Below are positions 10,658 through 22,119 of a stretch of DNA of 64,000 nucleotides, in pieces. Below the pieces are notes generated by a model. The model saw nothing but the letters and a program-made list of their open reading frames with translations, was not told the DNA's origin and searched no databases. The stretch covers positions 992,001 to 1,056,000 of the forward strand of contig JADNRZ010000011.1 in NCBI GenBank assembly GCA_015501605.1. Reading direction: 5' to 3'. The position numbers and the translations under genes are program-made. How positions within the stretch are numbered: the first letter of the stretch is position 1; every line of letters starts with the position of its first letter. Origin of the DNA: Panaeolus papilionaceus. Lineage: Eukaryota; Basidiomycota; Agaricomycetes; Agaricales.

Positions 10658-12027
10658 ATGCTTTTCTCTGTACTTTTTGCTAGGTTTTTTGAAAGGAAAA
10701 AACGTTCATCGTCCAAGTCAAAAACTACCCATCATGTCAATAGCCCTGAGTTCAATCGCAAGGGATCCTTTTTCTTGAATGAAAAATCCTCCGAATCGAC
10801 AATCCTCACCGATCATGCTCCTGTGTCCTCGACAGATAATGTAAAGGGTCCTGCAACCAACATTCCATCTGGTGGTCAGCGACCATCCGCCATCTACGAT
10901 GGCGGCTTCAGCGACGCCACACTCCGTGGCGTCTGTCTGCGAATTGCAAATGGTGGGGCTGGGCAGACAGGGCTTATCAAATCTTGGGCGGATGCTTTTA
11001 TTCAGGAAATGGTCTCGAAGGGCGCCAAACCGTTTCAAGTGGGTATATTCAAGTATCTCGCATGTATCGGCGCGTCGAATGATTTAAAATATTTGTAGGT
11101 TGCCTGGTACTTGGGCGACACGACGGAGAGTCTTGCCATGCTTAGTGCTGGTGTTGTAGACGTCGCCGTCACGTACAACCCAGCGGCGGAAAAGCAGGTG
11201 ATCGATGCAGGTAATGCAATCGATCGAGTCTACGGCTTCCGGGTTTGTCCATCTGTTCGAACGTGTTGAGATGTCCTCATTTTTATCCCTAATAGGATCA
11301 CTTCGCCCTTGTCGGACCAACCTCCAACCCTGCCGACCTCTGCGAGCGGGATGATGTTCTATCCATGTTCTCAAGGATAGTTGCTTGTGGCAACGCTGAT
11401 ATCGTTGTAAGCTATTACACACACATCCCCGCCCCCCGTCCACTAAGTCATCATCCCTTGGAAGGATCCTCCGAGCTCGAATGACCGTCCCTCGACACGT
11501 TTCCTCTCCCGCTTCGACAAAAGTGCAACCAACATCAAAGAAAGCCAAATATTCGCTACGATCGGACAGGTAAGGAAATATCCCATTTGCAGAATAGACG
11601 AGGAATCAAAAGCTTACTTTTAAAATTTAATTCTTAACCCCGCGTTATCGTCTTATCTATCTGACAGGTTCCATGGGCATTCGAATACTCAAAATGGTAC
11701 CATCAGTATCCACGCTTTCCTCGCGAGGCACTGGCAGCAGCAGCGGCACTATCAGAGTACACTTTAACCGACTATGGTTCATGGTTGTCTGCGCCTGCAT
11801 CCGTCAAAGCATCGATGCGAATCTTCAAACTTGGCAGCGATGACGCGGACGACATCCTTCTTAACCCAGCACATGTCCTATTGTCCAAGAAGGCGTCAAC
11901 GGCCAACCAAGACGTCTGCAAGGCTTTCATGGGGTGGGTTAAGGCTGAGAATGGAGGACAGAAGGTTATTGAGCACTTCGAGAAAGACGGAAATGTCTTG
12001 TATAAGAAGGCTCCAAGATCCTGCTGA
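10658..12027 (+). CDS. tungstate-binding-like protein, periplasmic-binding-protein fold
   Basis: Five exons: 10658-11038, 11099-11242, 11296-11406, 11465-11569 and 11668-12027, all in-frame joins; 366 residues. A variable, basic, low-complexity N-terminus of ~70 residues precedes a type-2 periplasmic binding fold like bacterial TupA: LRIANGGAGQTGL (ligand-loop-like start), AMLSAGVVDVAVTYNP, FALVGPTSNPADL, then the C-terminal lobe with Trp/Tyr-rich EYSKWYHQYP and a last helix typical of anion-binding proteins. Bacterial relatives capture tungstate or molybdate for ABC import. A fungus has no periplasm and no transporter partner is visible, so the role here is unknown (oxyanion binding or sensing is inference). 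The short hydrophobic start (MLFSVLFARFF) may be a weak anchor. Confidence 0.8.
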
Positions 12028-12279
12028 GATCGTCAAGGGGACCTTTGCAAGTCGGTAAAAAAAAGTAGGATAGGATTTATACTATGATATCCTAATACGC
12101 ATATAGTGCTTGTTTGTCTGGCAGCGTGACGTGTAAGCATTGAAAGTATGAGGTATCAAAATTGGGAGTGCTGGCCAGAGCTTTCGGTCTTCAGCCTGAG
12201 GGACAGGGTCTGAGCATATAAAGATCATGCTTGTCATTAGTTACTTTAAACTTTCAAGTTGGTTTGGTACATGGCCCTT
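12028..12279. other. short convergent 3' gap
   Basis: Gap between the stops of the tungstate-binding-like gene (+) and the MARVEL-like gene (-), with A-rich runs around 12058-12070 consistent with a poly(A) region. Confidence 0.4.
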
Positions 12280-13225
12280 CTACACTGCAGCCTGAGGGCC
12301 CCGTCGCTCCGAAGTGGCGAGGAAAGGGTCATTCCTATCCAGCCAACGCATGACTGGAGCTTCAGCGCCCGAGGGAAATACAGGAGGTGGCTCTTGTGCT
12401 AGTCTAGCCGCTCTCCGAGCAGAGACGAAGATCATAATGGAGACCAAGATGACTAGAGAAAAAGTTGACGTTTGTTTGAGCATTGTATTCCAAGTCAAAT
12501 ATTAATGAGACTTACGTAGTAGAAAACCCAACCAGTTCGAACCGGCCAATACTGTGAGGACATTGCAACTTTTGCGTCCGATAGCAAGGAACTTCTCGTT
12601 AGGCCCTGAGTAGCACCTGGATGGGAGCTCAACGGTATATGCAGTTCCAGCGACTTAAACGTGGTAATTGCTCGGTTGAGTTTGATTGAAAGGTGCGAAT
12701 TAAAGGCTGAGACGTACTGGCAAAGAGAAGCATCACCCCGACGGAATAGGCTGCATCTATCATGGTTAAATCACTAAACTCATCCTTGGATCGCTGTAGG
12801 CTGTAGAGTTTCAGTCAGAATATTGACGTGGACACCTGGAATAAACAGTGTACAGATAACATAGTGATGCAAAATGACCCAGCCCACAAATCATTCCGAA
12901 GCATACGATTCCGAAGATTATGGCTTGATCCATCGTGAACATGAGTAAGATCTACACTTTATGCAGGGAAGATATTCATACGTGTTTTCTTGGGCTTCAC
13001 ATAAGATAACAGGCCGACTCCCATTATGATGTTTAGAACAGAGAGGAAAATAGCAGCAGCTGTTGTCCTCGAATGAGTAACGTTCAGGCAAAAACTGGTG
13101 GTAGTACACGCACATATATACGGCCAATGCTGCACTAGAGTCCTAAACACCTTCTTGATCCCAGTAGGTTGAGGCTTTGGGACCATTCCCCCAGTGACGG
13201 GTGTCGGTGGGATTTCCATCTCCAT
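12280..13225 (-). CDS. four-TM MARVEL-like membrane protein
   Basis: Six small exons on minus: 13225-13114, 13059-12982, 12923-12836, 12800-12718, 12653-12516 and 12452-12280; about 223 residues. Four hydrophobic helices follow in order: IFLSVLNIIMGVGLLSYV, IIFGIVCFGMICGLGHF, IDAAYSVGVMLLFAIAG and NWLGFLLLILVSIMIFV, with short loops and cytosolic tails. This is the topology and length of fungal MARVEL-domain proteins, which act in membrane apposition and vesicle/eisosome traffic. The third intron is uncertain: the frame-keeping GTGTCC donor at 12835 gives only 35 nt, while a GTACAC donor 18 nt upstream gives 53 nt and also keeps frame. Confidence 0.65.
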
Positions 13226-13834
13226 GACTTGTTAGTTTGTAGTGTTCGTGACGAGTTCGTAGACAAGTTTCGTTTGGTAGAGTCTATCCTGGTCAACAGG
13301 TAGATAACGATGGGCCAGCCAAAGTCACAATGTAGTTTGAGGTTGAGAGAGAGAAAGCTCGCTCCTTGACGACGTTGCCAACAGCGCCCACGTCTCTTGA
13401 TGCCGTTACATAACCAAAGCTGAGCGTGATGAAAGGCAGTTGCCTCATCATTGTATCAAGAACCGCGTCGGTTGATAATAATAAATATTCGTTGTAACAA
13501 CCATCATTGAAAACTAAAATAAATGACTAGAAATTTCCAATGGGTTTGGTGCTGGGTGTATTCAAATGCATATTTTCCGCAAAGGTCGACGACAAAAAGA
13601 TATGTTCAGCATTCGCAAGCAAGGCCGCGATGCCCGCGATCTCGTCAAGAGGTTTCACAGCGGTGCAGCGGAAAAAGTCGGATTGTTCGTATCAAAATCG
13701 TCGAAGGTCAAATAGTATATATATGACGGATAAAAGAATAATAATACAGGTGTTTTAGATTGCTAGTAATACATTGTTCTTGAATATAAGAAGGGCAACG
13801 AATATTCATTCAACCGGAATGCAAGGTCAAATGC
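13226..13834. other. intergenic with a small coding-like remnant
   Basis: Promoter side of the MARVEL-like gene. At 13540-13716 a frame begins MGLVLGVFKCIFSAK and continues in another frame as RDARDLVKRFHSGAAEK before TAG, as if a small gene had a frameshift or a hidden intron. Not recognised. Confidence 0.3.
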
Positions 13835-14746
13835 TTAAAGCGTAGCATCTTTCCCGGCCTCTTCGACCATTTCCTCCGTCGGGAACTTGGTGAACTGATC
13901 CTTAAGCTTGTCGATGGGCATAGCAAGGAAGCCTGCGAGAGTCTCATAGGGGGGTTTATCGGGCGAAGCAGGGTGGGCGCTGATACATGGTGATTTAGAA
14001 TAAGCGCCAGAAAAACAACAATTGCAAAACATACCGAGTCGGGGAGAACTTCTTCGTTTTCTCAAACTTGGTGGCTAGTTCCTGGCTCTTCTCCTCTCCG
14101 AGCGCCTGTTCAAGAAGCGGGAGATCATCTGTCTCTTCATAATCCATGTGGGTTCTCAGACGTTGCATCATATTCGCTAGTGCGGCATCGAACCTGGGGG
14201 TGCCAGGCGACAACGAACCCATATCGTACAGGATTTCTTTCACTTCCTGATGGTCACGTCGTGGGTCATAGTCAGAATGCCTTCGCTCAAAAGAAGGGTT
14301 AAATAACGCACCTGATGATCTGCCCTGTCCTCATTCGCAATGTCCGTCCCGCGATCTCCATAGAACTGTTCCAGAACGGGATACACAACTAATTCTTCGC
14401 CTACTGCATGACGGGCCACAGTCCACTGGAGCTGGTTAGCCCATCGCTCCTGAGCGTCTGTGTTGCCCCTGGAGCGAGCGTACTCGTTCGCAAAGACGTT
14501 GATCTAACGAGGGTTGTTTAATTAGAAAGTGTGTTACACCAGCATAGCATGAAAGTGGCTCACTGCATGGTGTTCCGACTTGATTGCTTCGGATATAGTT
14601 TTGGGCCTCGTTGCGTAGGCTCGAACGAGGCTGGGGTTTTCGAGCCTTCCGGCTTGGGCAACGTTGGTGTGAGGGAGGATGCTGGCACGCAGGAAGTTCA
14701 CGCCGCGGCCACCAGCTGAGGGGAAGCTTCGCCCAAGTATCATCAT
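13835..14746 (-). CDS. hemerythrin HHE-domain protein 1 (N-terminal extension, mitochondrial-like)
   Basis: Four exons: 14746-14564, 14503-14312, 14246-14035 and 13979-13835; 243 residues. The N-terminus (~50 residues, rich in Arg/Ser/Ala, few acids, ending near RAYATRP) looks like a mitochondrial presequence. The HHE four-helix bundle follows: EHH in exon 1, VARHAVGEELVVYP (HxxxE) in exon 2, a His at the exon 2 end (ADHQ), and THMDYEETDDLPLLE (HxxxE) in exon 3; these are the usual di-iron ligands. A conserved RAHPASPDKPPYETLAG tail closes it. Family members bind iron or other metals, or O2/NO. First of three tandem paralogues with identical second and third exon lengths (192 and 212 nt). Confidence 0.9.
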
Positions 14747-14956
14747 TAATTATTTTGGGGATAAAAAAAAAAGAGAGGAGAATGGGTGTCGATAAGAGAC
14801 TGGAATTTCCTGAAGGCTCAATCAAGTGCTGAGACGAAAGACTGATTCAGGGGTTGTCTCGCGCGATGTGTGAGATTGTGAAACTTATGCATATATTATG
14901 TTATACACCGAGACATAGTTACAGATATGTTTAGGAGGCTATTCGCATAGGTATAC
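14747..14956. other. short gap between tandem hemerythrin genes
   Basis: About 210 nt; serves as 3' end of gene 2 and promoter of gene 1. Contains an A-run at 14765-14772. Confidence 0.4.
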
Positions 14957-15832
14957 CTAGTTGATATTCTTGGTCGCCTCATCGACCTCTTCGTCTGTTG
15001 GGAATTTGGCGAAGGCGTCCTTTAGATGATCTAGAGGCGCAGCCATAAGGCCGGCGAGAGTCTCGAAGGGGGGCTTGTTGGGGGCGCTTGGATGTGATCT
15101 ACCAACGAATCAAATCATGTTAGCACTTGGTTCATTTGCTTTAGAAAGCCGACGCACCTTGTAGGAACGAATTTCTTGGTCCTCTTGAAGGAAGCTGCGG
15201 CATCTGCCGAAGCTTCGACTCCAATTGCCTTTTCGAGAAGCGGAAGGTCTTTCTGCTCCTCGCTGTCGTTGTGGGGCCGCAAGTGATCCATGACGCTCTT
15301 GAGGAGCGATGAGTACTCTTGAGTTCCAGGGTTGAGACTTTCGATGTTGTAGAGCATCTCCTTGACTTGCTGCTCGAAACATCAGCCCCGTCTCAGGGAA
15401 CGAGATGAGGTGCAAAAACATACCTGATGTTCCGCACGGTCCTCATCAGCGAGGCGCTTGCCTTCTGCGCCGAGATGTTTCTCCATGAGAGGATAGACAA
15501 CGAGCTCCTCGCCGACGGCATGACGCGCCACTTCCCAGATTAGCTGACGCGCCCACTTGCTCTGCATCTCAGGGTTTCCGTTGTTCTTCGTATACTCGTT
15601 GTAGAATGCGTACATCTAACCCCAAACCGTCAGCCACCGTAGTCATGAGCAACGTGGTAGACATTAGACTCACTTCTCTGTGATCCTCAGCAATGGCATG
15701 AGTGATAGTTTTGTGTGATGTGGCCATTGTGCGAGCTGCGTAAAATGTGTATGGTATGGAACGGGGGATGAATGATCGTTTCAGCAAATGAACTCGTGTT
15801 TGGGGAAGGATAGAGCGGTATAACATAGACAT
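14957..15832 (-). CDS. hemerythrin HHE-domain protein 2 (dual-start, mitochondrial-like)
   Basis: Four exons: 15832-15674, 15615-15424, 15369-15158 and 15098-14957; 234 residues. From the first ATG an Arg-rich, acid-free leader of 36 residues precedes a second in-frame ATG (MATSHKTITHAIAEDH). That second start coincides with the start of gene 3, so the gene could give a mitochondrial and a cytosolic form. HHE ligands are present: EDH in exon 1, VARHAVGEELVVYP, AEHQ, and RPHNDSEEQKDLPLLE, with the RSHPSAPNKPPFETLAG tail. Same intron phases (0, 0, 2) and same 192/212-nt central exons as its neighbours, so tandem duplication is the origin. Confidence 0.9.
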
Positions 15833-16594
15833 CTTATAAGGAATATAGGCCCGTAATTCAGTTTATGGGTATGTTTACTACTAGCCTACTAGTCCTCTTT
15901 TGAACGATACCACCTTGGCGCGATGAATGAATCTAATGACTTCATCACTGACGCTGCAAGGTCAAGGTGTCCGCCTTGACGCATTGCTCGTTTCTCTAGA
16001 TCTATGTTTTCCACATAGTTCTCATTTAGAATCATGATCGGGTATGCTTCGACGTATTCCTCGATGAGCCCCACACATTAAGTGCGTCCAATCAGCACCC
16101 ACGCTTTGGTCAATACGTCATTTGTTACTTTCGAACCCCTATCTAGGAAAATGCGATTGTTTCATTGGGGCGTCATTCAACACCTAGCCACTTAGAAATT
16201 CGAGCAACGCCATTGGGCATCGCGCAGGTAATCGCGAGTTCCCCTCGTGTCCTACTAGAAATCTCTGTTACACCGCACTCTACACTTGACACTCTAACGC
16301 CATCTGAATTAATTGGAAGGCTTCTCGCAAAGTTCGCTGTTCCTCGCAACTGAACATCAAATTTCAACTTCAATTTCTCATAATCCAAGGACAAGAACCC
16401 GAAGACGTCTATGCAAGTTGGGAGTCAACTCAAGCCAGGCTCAGCTTAAGGTCGTAATTTGAATCTTAACCACCGCAAATACTTCAAATACTTGAATCGC
16501 CGTGTATAACATATTCAATGGATACATAATACAATTTACGATTTCGTTGGGTACAATCGTGTATTAATGAACTTCGCCAATCGCGTTTACTATA
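15833..16594. other. intergenic, no gene seen
   Basis: Only short frames, including a 61-codon minus frame at 15889-16074 with acceptable composition but no known family. Probably promoter of hemerythrin gene 2 and 3' region of gene 3. Confidence 0.45.
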
Positions 16595-17387
16595 TTAGTT
16601 CTGCATCCCGGCTCCAGGGACAACAGATTCAACCTCTTGTTCCGATGGGAAGGTCTCAAATAAGTCTTTGAGTTTGTCCATGGGTGCGGCAAGAAGGCCA
16701 GCGACGGTCTCAAAGGGTGGCTTGTTGGGGGCACTAGGATGGGGCCTATATGCAGCAAGGTCAATCATTAATTGAGTGCATCAAGAGGCACTGTTGGAGG
16801 TAATCTCACCGAGTTGGAACAAAGTGCTTCGTTCTCCTGAACTTGTTCGCTGTGCTGATGGATGCTTCTGCACCCATAGCTTGTTCGAGGGCAGGAATGT
16901 CATCTTGCTCCTCGCTTGTGTTGTGGGGTCGAAGTGTATCGATGACGGTCTTGAGCAGCGTCGCGTGCTCGTCGCTTCCAGCGTTGAGATTCTCCAACTG
17001 GGTCAGCATGTTCTTGACTTGCTGTAGGTCGAGGTTATCATCATGGTCAGCGCTCGAAATAGGGGCATACATAATGACAAACCTGGTGGTCGGAGCGATC
17101 ATGGTCGGCCCTTTGCTTCCCATCTGGACCCAAATGCTTTTCAAACAAAGGGTAGACGATCAGTTCCTCGGCGGTTGCGTGTCGCGCGACCTCCCAGAGT
17201 AATTGGTTGGACCATTTCGTTTGTTCCTTGAGGTTGCCCGTGTTCGAAACATAGGCGTCGTAGATGTTGTACATCTGGTGTAACGGAGTGAGTGTTTCGC
17301 TGTAGAGCTTTCAAGACATAAGCCTACCAGCTGATGGTCATCAGCGATGGCTTGGAGAAGAGTAGTTTGACGGGTAGCAGATGCCAT
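16595..17387 (-). CDS. hemerythrin HHE-domain protein 3 (no presequence)
   Basis: Four exons: 17387-17328, 17274-17083, 17021-16810 and 16745-16595; 204 residues. It begins directly at the domain (MASATRQTTLLQAIADDHQ), so it is expected in the cytosol. Ligand motifs: DDHQ, VARHATAEELIVYP, SDHQ, and RPHNTSEEQDDIPALE, then RPHPSAPNKPPFETVAG. It matches gene 2 best in the linker and tail, suggesting a more recent duplication. Upstream-most of the tandem array on the minus strand. Confidence 0.9.
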
Positions 17388-17904
17388 TGTTAATCACGAT
17401 GAGGTCGAGGATTCAGAATTATTTTAGGAGAGGGTAGTAATGGGAATTCCTTGGGCGGGATATGAAACTTGTTGTCAACCAGAGACGGGTTGTTATATGT
17501 TTCAAGTTGGCCCTTTTCGGTCAAAGACATTTCAAGGACCTCTGCTTGATATGATCATAGGTGCGTCATGGACGCGTCGCAGCAAGCATCAGCCTTCAGA
17601 ATTTCGCACCCTATTAGAAGTGCCTTCTTATGAGCGATTGAAAGGGGTATTGTAGCGTTATCAAATGGAATAAACAGATCCTTTCATTCGTTTTTCTTCG
17701 GAAAAGCTCTAGAAGCCAGCACAACTGGTGGAATTTGACCTCAGTCGATGAATTGATAAACGTCTCTGTTCCTCCCTTGCTGATTCATCGCCATCACAAG
17801 TCATCCATCGAAACAAATGCATTCGTAGGTATGTATGATAAAAGGTAATGCTGGGTATATATAATATAATAAATGGGAACCTTACTACTACTATCGACGA
17901 CGTA
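17388..17904. other. intergenic, no gene seen
   Basis: Promoter side of hemerythrin gene 3 and 3' side of the F-box/LRR gene; no convincing frame. Confidence 0.45.
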
Positions 17905-19701
17905 TTAAAGGATTAAACGCTTTTGAACATCGGCCCAAACCGATGGCAAGTTCTGATAACCAGCTGAAAAATTTTGGCCGGAGAACGAAAGCGCTCTGAG
18001 CTCTGGCAACAACCACAATAGTAGCTCCACAATCGGAGTAACAGACTCTTCCACCAGGAGGGATTCGCCGACGTCAAGGGTACGTAGCTTCGAAGGGAAG
18101 CGATCGTGGTTCGATCTGTCGCCAGGGATGTGGATATTAGGTTCTTCATTGCCGTCGATCGCGAGTTGAGATAGCATTGAGGACGACGTTCCAGGCCGAG
18201 GGATGCTCAAGGGGTCCCTAGCATCGAATGTCACGCTGAGATGCTCTAGGCCAGGACATGACTCTATCAGCGCCTTCACCCCTTTTAGGGTTGCCCTCGG
18301 CGTATGTTCTCCCTGTGTTCTGATCTTCAATACCCGAAGACATGGCCACGACTTGCCCATGAGCTCTAGATCGTGGTCGGAGGGGATGAACACAGCGTAT
18401 TGTTCATACACCAGAGAAGTAAGGTTCCCGAAGGCGAATAAAGGGGAAAAGGCCGATACATGTATGGAATTGAGATGGGAAAAGGTCTGTCCGAAGTCAA
18501 AGGTGATATTTTGGAGCAAAGAGGAGTGCGAAAATCGCCTCGATAGACGGCTGAGGCTGTCGCAGATGTCGCGGTAGACAGACGCTTCGTCGAACCCTTT
18601 ATTGTGGACCAAAGTCGCCAAAGTAAATGACCTGAGGCTATCGCTATCGAGGACCTTGCCCAAATATGCGATGCCATCCAATGGCCCCTGTAGTAAAAGA
18701 GATTGAAGATTGGGGAGAGAGAGACGAAGGCGAGGCGGTCTAAGGGGTGGCATCCTTCCACCAAGCATTCGGTTATCCATGCATGATATCGAGAGCTTGC
18801 TCACGTTAGGAAGGTTTAACTGTTCGTGATCGAGGACACGAACAAACTGGGTGGCTAGATCGGTTATCGGGAAGGAAAGGTGGATTGTCTCCAGGCTAGA
18901 TAATCTGAAGACCTGTAACAAAATAGCCGGTGTTATGGTTATGCCATCCAGGAATAAGGAACGCAAGTTTCGATCTTGGGAGAGTGTCACGGCGTCTTGC
19001 ACAAATCGCGACGTCAGAGCATCAATCTGTATAGCGCTCCTGATAGCGCTCCGTAGCCTGACACGGCGTAGATTCATCGTCGAGGTCTGGAAAAGTGTTA
19101 ATGCAGGACCCATGTTGATGTCAAGGGTAGATAAATTTGGAAAGAGAACGTTGCTGGAGTCAGACCCTGCCCTTGAGCATGAATCGATGATGCGTGAATA
19201 GACTGAATTGTGTATGCCTTCGCCCATGATTCGACCCTTTTGTGGCTTGTAGAGCCGCATATCTTGAATCATGCCAGCGTAGTAGCGAAATCGATCCCAA
19301 TCTGGGTGGTTTAGAGGTGGAAGATCCCCTTCGATCACCTAGTATAGTTTCTATTAAGTCGCGTTCTATCATGACTTCACTGTCAAGCCACCACATACCC
19401 ATCTCCAGATCACAGGTTTCTTATTCCGCGAAAAGTGACGAATGAGCTTCAGGAGAGGTAGCAGCTCGTCCATCCTATGCCACAGCCCCCGTAACGAAGG
19501 CTCGGACAATTTCTTGCATGTGAGCGCGAGGGCAACAAGCGTACGGCGACATGCGCGGTAATAGTCCCATGGAATGTTAGGGTTATGAGCGGAGGGGGAC
19601 GTTGCTTCTTTGTCGTTTTGGACGATCCAGATGATATAGGTCAGGATGTCGAAGTCGAGCGTTGGCATTGGCGTTGGGCCGGTGGGTTGGAATTCGGACA
19701 T
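17905..19701 (-). CDS. F-box-like LRR protein, 578 residues
   Basis: Two exons: 19701-19399 and 19338-17905, joined in phase 0 by a GTATGT...CTAG intron. The start at 19701 (MSEFQPTGPTPMPTLDFDIL) is chosen because the F-box-like helix follows directly; an in-frame ATG at 19800 exists but adds unstructured sequence. After the F-box-like segment (TLVALALTCKKLSEPSLRGLWHRM) there are about ten irregular leucine-rich repeats (FPNLSTLDINMG, NLRSLFLDGITI, NLPNVSKLSISC, LPNLQSLLLQG, CPGLEHLSVTF, LPELRALSFSG). Typical of agaricomycete F-box proteins proposed to select substrates for SCF ligases. Not part of the three-exon family. Confidence 0.8.
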
Positions 19702-20368
19702 TAGTACGGGTGGTAACAGCGCGGGAGAAAGTGAGGGGAGGACGAGGTGAACGTTAACTTGAGAGTTGGACAGGGCTTTTATCAATGTCATCACTATCAC
19801 TTTACTTTACTTACTTATCCCCAACTTATCCCATGACAGGGACAATGCGATGAGTGAGTCATGATCCTACTTACTGAATGTGATCTTGGAATCTTGGATC
19901 AAAATAGATTGAGCTGGGGCAGTGAAAGTAAACTGAACGCTAAATAGTGTCATGCGGCTCCGGTACACAGCACCGCCTCTGATAATCTGATCTTCAAGTT
20001 GTTCAGTATACGCATCTTAAGCGCTTTTAGCGTACGTTGTAGTGGCAGTGCTCGAATGGAGGAAGTGGTGCCTGACTCTGGTGGTGATAATACCTTAAGA
20101 CACGTACTGACTCAACACGTTCAACCGATGGGTAGATGGGTTGATCGCCAATCCTTGGTGTGCTCACTATAGTCATCCTGTCAAGACCCGGAGCCGGATG
20201 CCTTTCGTGGGGAGCAGTGCTCCTACCTCTGCAAAAGGGATGATATTGTAGGTCTTAGCACCTACGACTCGGATGTGCTTCCGGCAGATAGAAGACAGAA
20301 ATTTGACAGAAACCAGTGTATAATATCATAACTACAATCTCAATACGTCGTACGACATTGCTAAGTCT
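19702..20368. other. intergenic, no gene seen
   Basis: Divergent promoter side of the F-box/LRR gene plus the 3' end of the HNH-like gene; nothing recognised. Confidence 0.45.
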
Positions 20369-21526
20369 CTACATATTATTGATCTCCCAACTCTCCTGCT
20401 CCTCATCTGTCAGCTCCTTCGGGGTCACATCAAAATATATCATATCCGAAAGTCGACAGGTGAGCTCAATAAGTTCTTCATATTCTGAGCATAGCTCCGG
20501 GTACGCGTCCTTGTAAAGCTTTCGAGCCCTCTTATACCTCCGCAATATGATATGAGCACTGACGACGTGCAGGAAAGGGTTTGAATTATCAGAGGAGGGT
20601 TCCCGATTGTGTCGTCTTGGGAATGCCCCAAACAAGGGCGTTGGGTTCGAGGGCAACTGGGTGCCGTCCTGAACCTCCCTCAAGCCCCCACAGAGAAATA
20701 AGTAGTCCTTCCAGAGCGACACCTTGACGGGCGTTGTGTACATCTCATCGGCATAAACGGTGAGTTGGACGCCCTTCAGCATCGTCTTTGGTTCTAAGGC
20801 AAGAACCTGATAGGTTGGGTTGGCGAGGGCGGGGTCCATGAGCTATAGCATAAAAATATAAGAAAATTCTAGTTAGCAATCCATGGAGCTTATTCGACGG
20901 TGTTTGAAATATTTACTGACATTAAACGGTTTTCGAGCACACTCAGGGTCGCCTTCCCTATCCACTGCCCACACAGTATTGCTGGCCTCGACAATGTCGA
21001 TCATTTTGAGGAGCGTCTCTTTGGAGGGAACGATAGCAGAAACGCCAAAAAATTCCCCTGCTTGTTGCTTATGAAGATGTGTGGATACTGCCATGCATAC
21101 ATACATGTGTGAATTGACTGCAGTTATAATTTAATGATGATGCTGGATGGGACATACACATGATTGAGTTACTTTTATGCTCCAGACTCGTGAAATCAGG
21201 CCCAACAATCCCGAGATACTGCATGCGATCTATCTACAATCCGTATCGCGATTCACAATGGTCAGCAAGTAGATCGCCAAGGGATGCACGGCGTGAGGAC
21301 GACGTACAACTCTCTGCTTTCTAACCCTATCCTCCGCAGTCTCATCTTTCGGATCAGGCCTGGCGTCGATAAGGTACGTGCGTCGAAGGTGACCCGGGTA
21401 CATAGCGCGCTTGTTAGTGACGAAGCAAGGCTCGTCTTTCAGGCGATGGGTGACAGGGATAGGTAATACTGTCCGAGTCTCGTGTGGAAGGTAGGGCTTG
21501 AAGGTGTCTGGGTCAGATTCAGCCAT
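20369..21526 (-). CDS. HNH-type protein 1 (AH motif lost)
   Basis: Four exons: 21526-21308, 21233-21158, 21117-20921 and 20842-20369; 321 residues. The N-terminal part aligns with the HNH protein at 59 kb: CFVTN then a putative metal/catalytic core, DRMQYLGIVGPDF versus EEYLQHLGIVNNDF, and a C-terminal domain with YQVLALEPKTMLKG, FGAFPRRHN, NPFL and AHIILRRYKRARK. All splice phases match the paralogue. The HNH AH-I-I segment is here RTYLI, so the expected histidine is absent; the copy is probably catalytically dead or repurposed. The 40-nt second intron is short, so that junction is less certain. Fungal HNH proteins of this kind have no known role. Confidence 0.7.
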
Positions 21527-22119
21527 TGTCGTTGCCAGTGGATGCTAGGGACCAATTTAAAGTATGGGGCTCAAATTATAGGTATTTAAAAGAGAGGCTG
21601 ACCACTGGGTTGGAAGACCTGTGGCTGTCGGCTAAACACTGAATGGCAAGAGGCTCCGAGTCAATTCGACCTCGCCGTATTCGTAAGGGCGAGAAGGGGG
21701 CTACTTAGATGAAGGTTACAGGAAGTGATGAAGAGCTAAGGTATGTGATAAGGTAATCTATGTTTATATAGTTTATAAAATAATTGTGATGATGTGAAAA
21801 GACCCGCACACCGTCCTTACATGGCCCGGGGTACGAGCCTCGAGAGAGCGGAGATATAAACTAACAGCCTGAGTCCAGATCGCAATTGACCATATTGGGA
21901 GAGAAGATGCGACTTCAAACGTTCGAAGAAGTGCCAAGTGCTTCGACTCCTTGAGGAGCCTGTGCGTATATGGGATCTGCTGAGCAATCCGGCATATGTG
22001 CATGTTAGAGCAGAAAAATGACTCGAAAGGCAGGGAGTGCCGCTTAACTGGGGTACAAGTTATTGAAGCTCGAGTCAAATCATGGGATTAGCTTTACCTA
22101 CGGCAGCCTACATTGTAGC
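21527..22119. other. intergenic, contains left copy of a direct repeat
   Basis: No gene. Positions 21972-22085 match 23793-23922 (see repeat). Confidence 0.45.
21972..22085. repeat. direct repeat flanking the dead F-box-like gene, left copy
   Basis: Shared blocks with 23793-23922: ATCTGCTG, CATGTTAGA, GAAAAATG, CTCGAAAGGC and TCAAATCAT in the same order. In the right copy this sequence is the upstream region of the plus-strand F-box fragment, so the left copy is probably the orphan promoter of another lost copy. Confidence 0.6.

Noticed and set aside
13523..13758. Small plus-strand frames starting MTRNFQW and MGLVLG
   Set aside because: Only a frameshifted combination looks protein-like; not enough to call a gene.
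15889..16074. 61-codon minus frame between hemerythrin genes
   Set aside because: Acceptable composition but no motif, no promoter feature and no homologue inside the window.
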